Source: Dehalococcoidia bacterium (GTDB lineage Bacteria; Chloroflexota; Dehalococcoidia; GIF9; UBA5629). Taken from it: a DNA stretch of 5,712 nucleotides. A program made the translations under genes and the position numbers. Below are positions 5,630 to 5,712 of this stretch, one piece after another. The DNA is taken from NCBI GenBank assembly GCA_041653995.1, contig JBAZEK010000030.1:1-5712 (forward strand). The letters run 5' to 3'. Within the stretch, counting starts at the first letter, position 1. Every line of letters begins with the position of its first letter. The notes under the pieces are model-generated. The model ran no database searches. It was not told the DNA's origin and saw only the letters and a list, made by a program, of their open reading frames with translations.

Positions 5630-5712
5630 ATGGAATTCTACGCCGGAAGCGAGCATTCAGCGCATATCGCGATAGCCAATCCAACTTCATGGGACTGGAC
5701 TTATGGAGTAAC
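5630..5712 (+). CDS. Start of an unidentified gene, truncated by the right edge
   Basis: Only 27 full codons are visible, with no stop before the edge. The peptide begins MEFYAGSEHSAHIAIANPTS and continues WDWTYGV. The 'IxIxNPTxxxWTY' pattern looks like the first strands of a beta-sandwich module found in phage surface or accessory proteins (recalled from general knowledge, not searched). Unlike the three genes before it, the visible start shows no membrane segment. The strong ribosome site and the 10-base spacing to the preceding stop place it in the same operon. Too little is present to assign a function. Confidence 0.65.
   Translation, partial: MEFYAGSEHSAHIAIANPTSWDWTYGV

Noticed and set aside
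1..5712. CRISPR array, tRNA or rRNA genes, intrinsic terminators, promoters
   Set aside because: No spaced direct repeats, no cloverleaf-like segments in the tiny gaps, no stem followed by a U-run, and no convincing -35/-10 pair. The window is almost wholly coding.

Overview
The window reads as a tightly packed block of late genes from a tailed bacteriophage or prophage, cut at both ends. All genes lie on the + strand. Gaps between genes are 23 bases or less, and neighbours often overlap (TAATG or ATGAGTGA junctions). Most starts have strong Shine-Dalgarno sites (GGAGGTGA, AAGGAG, AAGGAGGA), so the host is a bacterium, or an archaeon that uses SD sites. Capsid, terminase, portal, integrase and host marker genes are absent, so neither host taxon nor lifestyle can be assigned. 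The phage assignment is an inference from gene content and packing.

Left part (1-1888): three putative virion surface proteins. The first (2-424, open at the left edge) has a small all-beta domain and a possible internal translation start at 83. The second (424-1206) has a docking-like N-terminus followed by a lectin-like jelly roll ending in a YIDDF strand. The third (1217-1888) has a small central beta domain of a type recurring in phage fibres and a beta-rich C-terminal domain.

Middle (1898-4725): two tandem right-handed parallel beta-helix proteins of the pectate-lyase-3/tailspike type, 467 and 474 residues. They share an N-terminal cap (ASDxLxK...CDGVADxVxIxAA...GT F). Their helix bodies are unrelated and their C-terminal beta domains differ. 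In both, the DNA changes sharply from GC-rich at the ends to AT-rich in the body, as expected if receptor-binding bodies are swapped between conserved ends.

Right part (4749-5712): three small proteins, each with one N-terminal membrane segment. One has a coiled coil (4749-5246), one carries a six-cysteine metal-ribbon domain (5239-5472), and one is a 47-residue protein (5476-5619). The last two share the same N-terminal anchor with different C-terminal parts. A last gene starts at 5630 behind a strong ribosome binding site and runs off the edge.

Taken together, the region probably encodes the host-recognition apparatus (several alternative or co-assembled adhesins and tailspikes), followed by small membrane proteins that could act in lysis, superinfection exclusion or another envelope function. 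The most unusual elements are the paired membrane anchors carrying different payloads, one a metal ribbon, and the repeated mosaic composition of the adhesin genes.
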